DNA of 64,000 nucleotides, taken from the NCBI RefSeq assembly GCF_014649495.1, contig NZ_BMTD01000024.1, forward strand, positions 1 through 64,000, in the 5' to 3' direction. The position numbers and the translations under genes are program-made. Each line of letters begins with the position of its first letter. The stretch's first letter is position 1. Source of the DNA: Streptomyces filipinensis. Lineage in GTDB: Bacteria > Actinomycetota > Actinomycetes > Streptomycetales > Streptomycetaceae. The notes under the pieces were generated by a model. The model searched no databases, was not told where the DNA came from, and saw only the letters and a list, made by a program, of their open reading frames with translations. Below, piece by piece: positions 62,208 through 64,000 of the stretch.

Positions 62208-62656
62208 GCCTGGGCCTCAGCCAGCTCGGTGGGCTCAGCCGATTCGGTGGCGGCCGCAGCGGCGGCCTCGGCCCCCGGCTTGAGGCGGAAGACGTCGGTG
62301 ACGAACTTCTCGGCCATCACGAAGATGCCGACACCGAGCGGGATGTGCAGGATCAGAACGCGGCTGAACCCGAGGCTGATCTGCGCCACACACAGCACGA
62401 GCAGGATCGCGTACCGCAGGGCGAACACGCTCGGCCCTCCGCCGAGCCGCCAGACCAGCAGCGCGGCGATGACGGTCAGCAGGACGGCCGTCGAGAGGAT
62501 CATCGCGGCCTTCATGTGGGCGTCGAGCAGGGGGTAGGTCCCTTGCAGGAACCCCCCGGCCAGGAACGGCTGCGCCAGCGCGAGCAGTGCGACGAGCGCT
62601 GCGGTGACCCGCAGCGTGCCCATCGGCCAACGCGGACGGGCAGGTTGGAGCGACAT
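62204..62656 (-). CDS. membrane protein, upstream gene of the oxidase operon
   Basis: The 150-residue protein has about four hydrophobic helices: roughly residues 12-32, 48-70, 78-100 and 102-118. Segments include RVTAALVALLALAQPFLAGG, AMILSTAVLLTVIAALLVWR and RYAILLVLCVAQISLGFSRV. The Ala/Glu-rich tail is cytoplasmic. It could anchor or supply electrons or copper to the oxidase. ATG 62656 was preferred because GGGGGA lies just upstream; the frame is open to 62698. Coupled to the multicopper oxidase by ATGA. Confidence 0.82.
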   Translation of the reverse strand: MSLQPARPRWPMGTLRVTAALVALLALAQPFLAGGFLQGTYPLLDAHMKAAMILSTAVLLTVIAALLVWRLGGGPSVFALRYAILLVLCVAQISLGFSRVLILHIPLGVGIFVMAEKFVTDVFRLKPGAEAAAAAATESAEPTELAEAQA

Positions 62657-62684
62657 GTGTATCCCCCAGTACTTTCGTGTCTGA

Positions 62685-62697
62685 TGAGACAGTCTCA
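62685..62697. promoter_or_regulatory. TGAGAC-A-GTCTCA palindrome (MarR operator)
   Basis: A perfect 6-bp inverted repeat around one central base lies between the minus-strand oxidase operon (start 62656) and the plus-strand MarR gene (start 62734). An overlapping TCTCA/TGAGA repeat extends it to about 62704. It probably controls both directions. Confidence 0.75.
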
Positions 62698-62733
62698 CAT
62701 GAGATCGTCTTGCGCACCCCTATACTGAAACCG

Positions 62734-63180
62734 ATGAACGAGACCCCCGCCCCGCAGCGGCCAGCCCTGGGCCTGGCCCTTCGCCACGCCCATCTCCGGG
62801 CGGCGCGCCTCTTCGCGCAGGAGCTGGAGCCGCTGGACCTGGAGAACCACCACGCCGGGATCCTCCTGCACGTCGGCCTGCTCGGGATGCACACGCAGCG
62901 CCAACTCGTGGACAGCATGGGCGTGGACAAGTCCACGATGGTCCGCACGCTGGACGTGCTCGAGGCACGCGGCCTGGTGCGCCGCGAGGCGCACCCGACC
63001 GACCGCCGGGCCCACGCAATCGTGGTGACGGACGCGGGCCGGGCGATGCTCGACCAGGTCACGGCGGCGGTCACGCGCACGGACGAGCGGATGACCACGT
63101 GCTTCACACCCGAGGAGCGGGAGTTGTTCCACTCGATGGTCGTGCGCTTCGCCTACGCGCCCGCCGACGAACCGACCTGA
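62734..63180 (+). CDS. MarR-family regulator, divergent from the multicopper oxidase operon
   Basis: The 148-residue protein has the MarR winged helix: helices ALRHAHLRAARLFAQELE and LQQLVDSMGVDKSTMVRTLD (seen as RQLVDSMGVDKSTMVRTLD), and the wing GLVRREAHPTDRRAHAIVVT. It is divergent from the oxidase operon across a palindromic operator, so it probably represses that operon. ATG 62734 begins the conserved part; the frame is open to 62677. Confidence 0.9.
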   Translation: MNETPAPQRPALGLALRHAHLRAARLFAQELEPLDLENHHAGILLHVGLLGMHTQRQLVDSMGVDKSTMVRTLDVLEARGLVRREAHPTDRRAHAIVVTDAGRAMLDQVTAAVTRTDERMTTCFTPEERELFHSMVVRFAYAPADEPT

Positions 63181-63258
63181 GGCAGGTGTGGTCGCTGGTT
63201 CCTTCGACCAGGAGCTTGCCGGGGCCGCGGCTGGCGCGCGACGCCGCCGAGGCCACCA

Positions 63259-63483
63259 CTCCGCTGTCAGGTTGAACATCCCCCAGGCCGCCGTGGTGAG
63301 CCCGAAGCCGGTCGCGCGATTCGTGACGACACGGTCGGGGTCCCGGAATGTTGGGTGCAGGTGATAGACACCCCTGGTGACACGGTCGAGATCGGAGTCG
63401 CTGTCGCCCTCAAGGGCGATGCGAAGCCGGAAGTACCTGTAGCCGTTGCGGTCGAGTGCACCTTCGCGGTGCGCGCTGTCCAC
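63259..63483 (-). pseudogene. pYEATS-domain protein fragment
   Basis: The minus strand reads NGYRYFRLRIALEGDSDSDL, then DRVTRGVYHLHPTFRDPDRV, then FGLTTAAWGMFNLTAE, a match to the prokaryotic YEATS (pYEATS) pattern (V.YhLHPTFpdP.r then FeL.t.aWGeFnl.a). The sequence degrades after about 63259 and no complete start is seen upstream of 63483. pYEATS domains are found in signalling and conflict proteins. It appears to be truncated. Confidence 0.6.
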
Positions 63484-63631
63484 CGAGCGCGTGAGCGAGC
63501 GGCCGACGCAGACGCTGATTCCCTTCTGTGAGCTGCCGGTTCCCTTCCAGGGCCGCCTTCACCGTGGAACAGGACGGGCTTCGGGGGTACATGTGGGTGG
63601 GGAATCACCGGCACGACATCCTCCTGTGCCC

Positions 63632-64000
63632 CTACGGGGCTACGCCCTCCCAAGCCCGCGTGAACAGCACCGGCAGCGGGGCGGAGGGCACCGCGGTCAG
63701 GTGTGATGTCGACCGGTGCTCCCTGGCCAGGGGCAGCAGGCCGAGCTTCGACGCCTCGATCGGGAGGCGGGGCGGCTTCCGTTCCTGCCAGGCGCCCGGC
63801 AGGAAGAGGGAGCGGCCCGCACGTGACCGGAGGGCACGCAGCACGCGACCCGACGCGTGCAGCTCGGCCTCCGCTTTCTTGTAGCGGCCGGGCTTCCAGC
63901 CGGTCCACGTCTTGACGTTGCGGTCCGACGGGTCCGGCAGCGCCAGCAGCATCAGGTAAAGCGACGCGGCGTCCTTCCCCAGCCCGAAGGCCTCGGCGCA
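63632..64000 (-). CDS. 3' end of a large gene of unknown function (partial)
   Basis: The minus-strand frame is open from the window edge to the stop at 63632, giving the last 122 residues. It reads CAEAFGLGKDAASLYLMLLA, LPDPSDRNVKTWTGWKPGRY, KKAEAELHASGRVLRALRSR and AGRSLFLPGAWQERKPPRLP, with IEASKLGLLPLAREHR near the end. I recall similar C-termini in long Streptomyces proteins next to MoxR/VWA-type genes, but no family can be assigned from the visible part. Confidence 0.72.
   Translation of the reverse strand, partial: CAEAFGLGKDAASLYLMLLALPDPSDRNVKTWTGWKPGRYKKAEAELHASGRVLRALRSRAGRSLFLPGAWQERKPPRLPIEASKLGLLPLAREHRSTSHLTAVPSAPLPVLFTRAWEGVAP

Noticed and set aside
1..64000. CRISPR array, tRNA or rRNA genes
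   Set aside because: No regularly spaced direct repeats and no recognisable tRNA arms or rRNA sequence were seen. A tRNA scan would be needed to exclude a tRNA formally.

Overview
The window looks like chromosomal DNA from a Streptomyces-type actinomycete. It has very high GC with strong third-position GC bias, many GTG starts, SARP/AfsR-type and TetR regulators, lipoproteins and Sec-secreted proteins. It also carries a terpene synthase/P450 pair closely resembling the epi-isozizaene synthase/CYP170 (albaflavenone) pair. Gene density is uneven and interrupted by relics of IS5, IS630, IS701 and ISL3-type elements, truncated genes and frameshifts, which is typical of an accessory region or chromosome arm.

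Layout. 1-8 kb: a methyltransferase, a two-gene membrane unit, an HExxH metalloprotease, a frameshifted IS5-family copy, small secreted proteins, and a chimeric relic region. That region includes an 876-bp segment bounded by inverted CTAGGGCGTGTCCGA repeats that carries a secreted-protein gene instead of a transposase. 8-11.4 kb: an EF-hand protein and the terpene synthase/P450 pair. 11.4-19 kb: an IS701 relic, a beta-propeller-like protein, a sedolisin protease, a DUF1275 membrane protein and an Eis-like acetyltransferase. 19.3-29.2 kb: a minus-strand aromatic-catabolism operon. It holds a fumarylacetoacetase-fold hydrolase, an acyl-CoA ligase (frameshifted), a small membrane protein, an amidohydrolase/decarboxylase, two flavin hydroxylases and an extradiol dioxygenase. 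A divergent TetR gene faces it across an intergenic region with three TCAGTACTGA palindromes.

29.9-42.7 kb: stress and detoxification genes. These are a Cys-rich ArsR-type regulator with a DUF3291 gene, two paralogous alpha/beta-hydrolase genes, a cupin, a Zn-alcohol dehydrogenase with a divergent XRE regulator, a PBP4-type carboxypeptidase, and two TetR genes each divergent from an NTF2-like or quinone-oxidoreductase-like gene. The most striking signal is here. Both hydrolase genes (31491-32258 and 39938-40657) are preceded by a 17-codon leader ORF with a shared TWVLP core, then an inverted repeat enclosing the hydrolase ribosome binding site. This layout resembles leader-peptide-controlled inducible resistance genes. 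Both hydrolases appear to lack the canonical nucleophilic serine.

43-64 kb: a secreted protein, an IS630 pseudogene, a flavin-binding oxidoreductase-like protein, a large SARP/AAA/TPR regulator, an F420/FMN LLM oxidoreductase, a hemerythrin protein, and GNAT and IS relics. A two-gene STAND (NB-ARC/TPR) module follows, with a small partner that shares its NxGI(V/I)SxGD motif. After it come an Imm49-like protein, a lipoprotein, a Tat-exported multicopper oxidase with a small membrane partner under a divergent MarR regulator, a pYEATS fragment, and the 3' end of a gene running off the right edge. All functional calls come from reading motifs and family resemblance. No database search was run.
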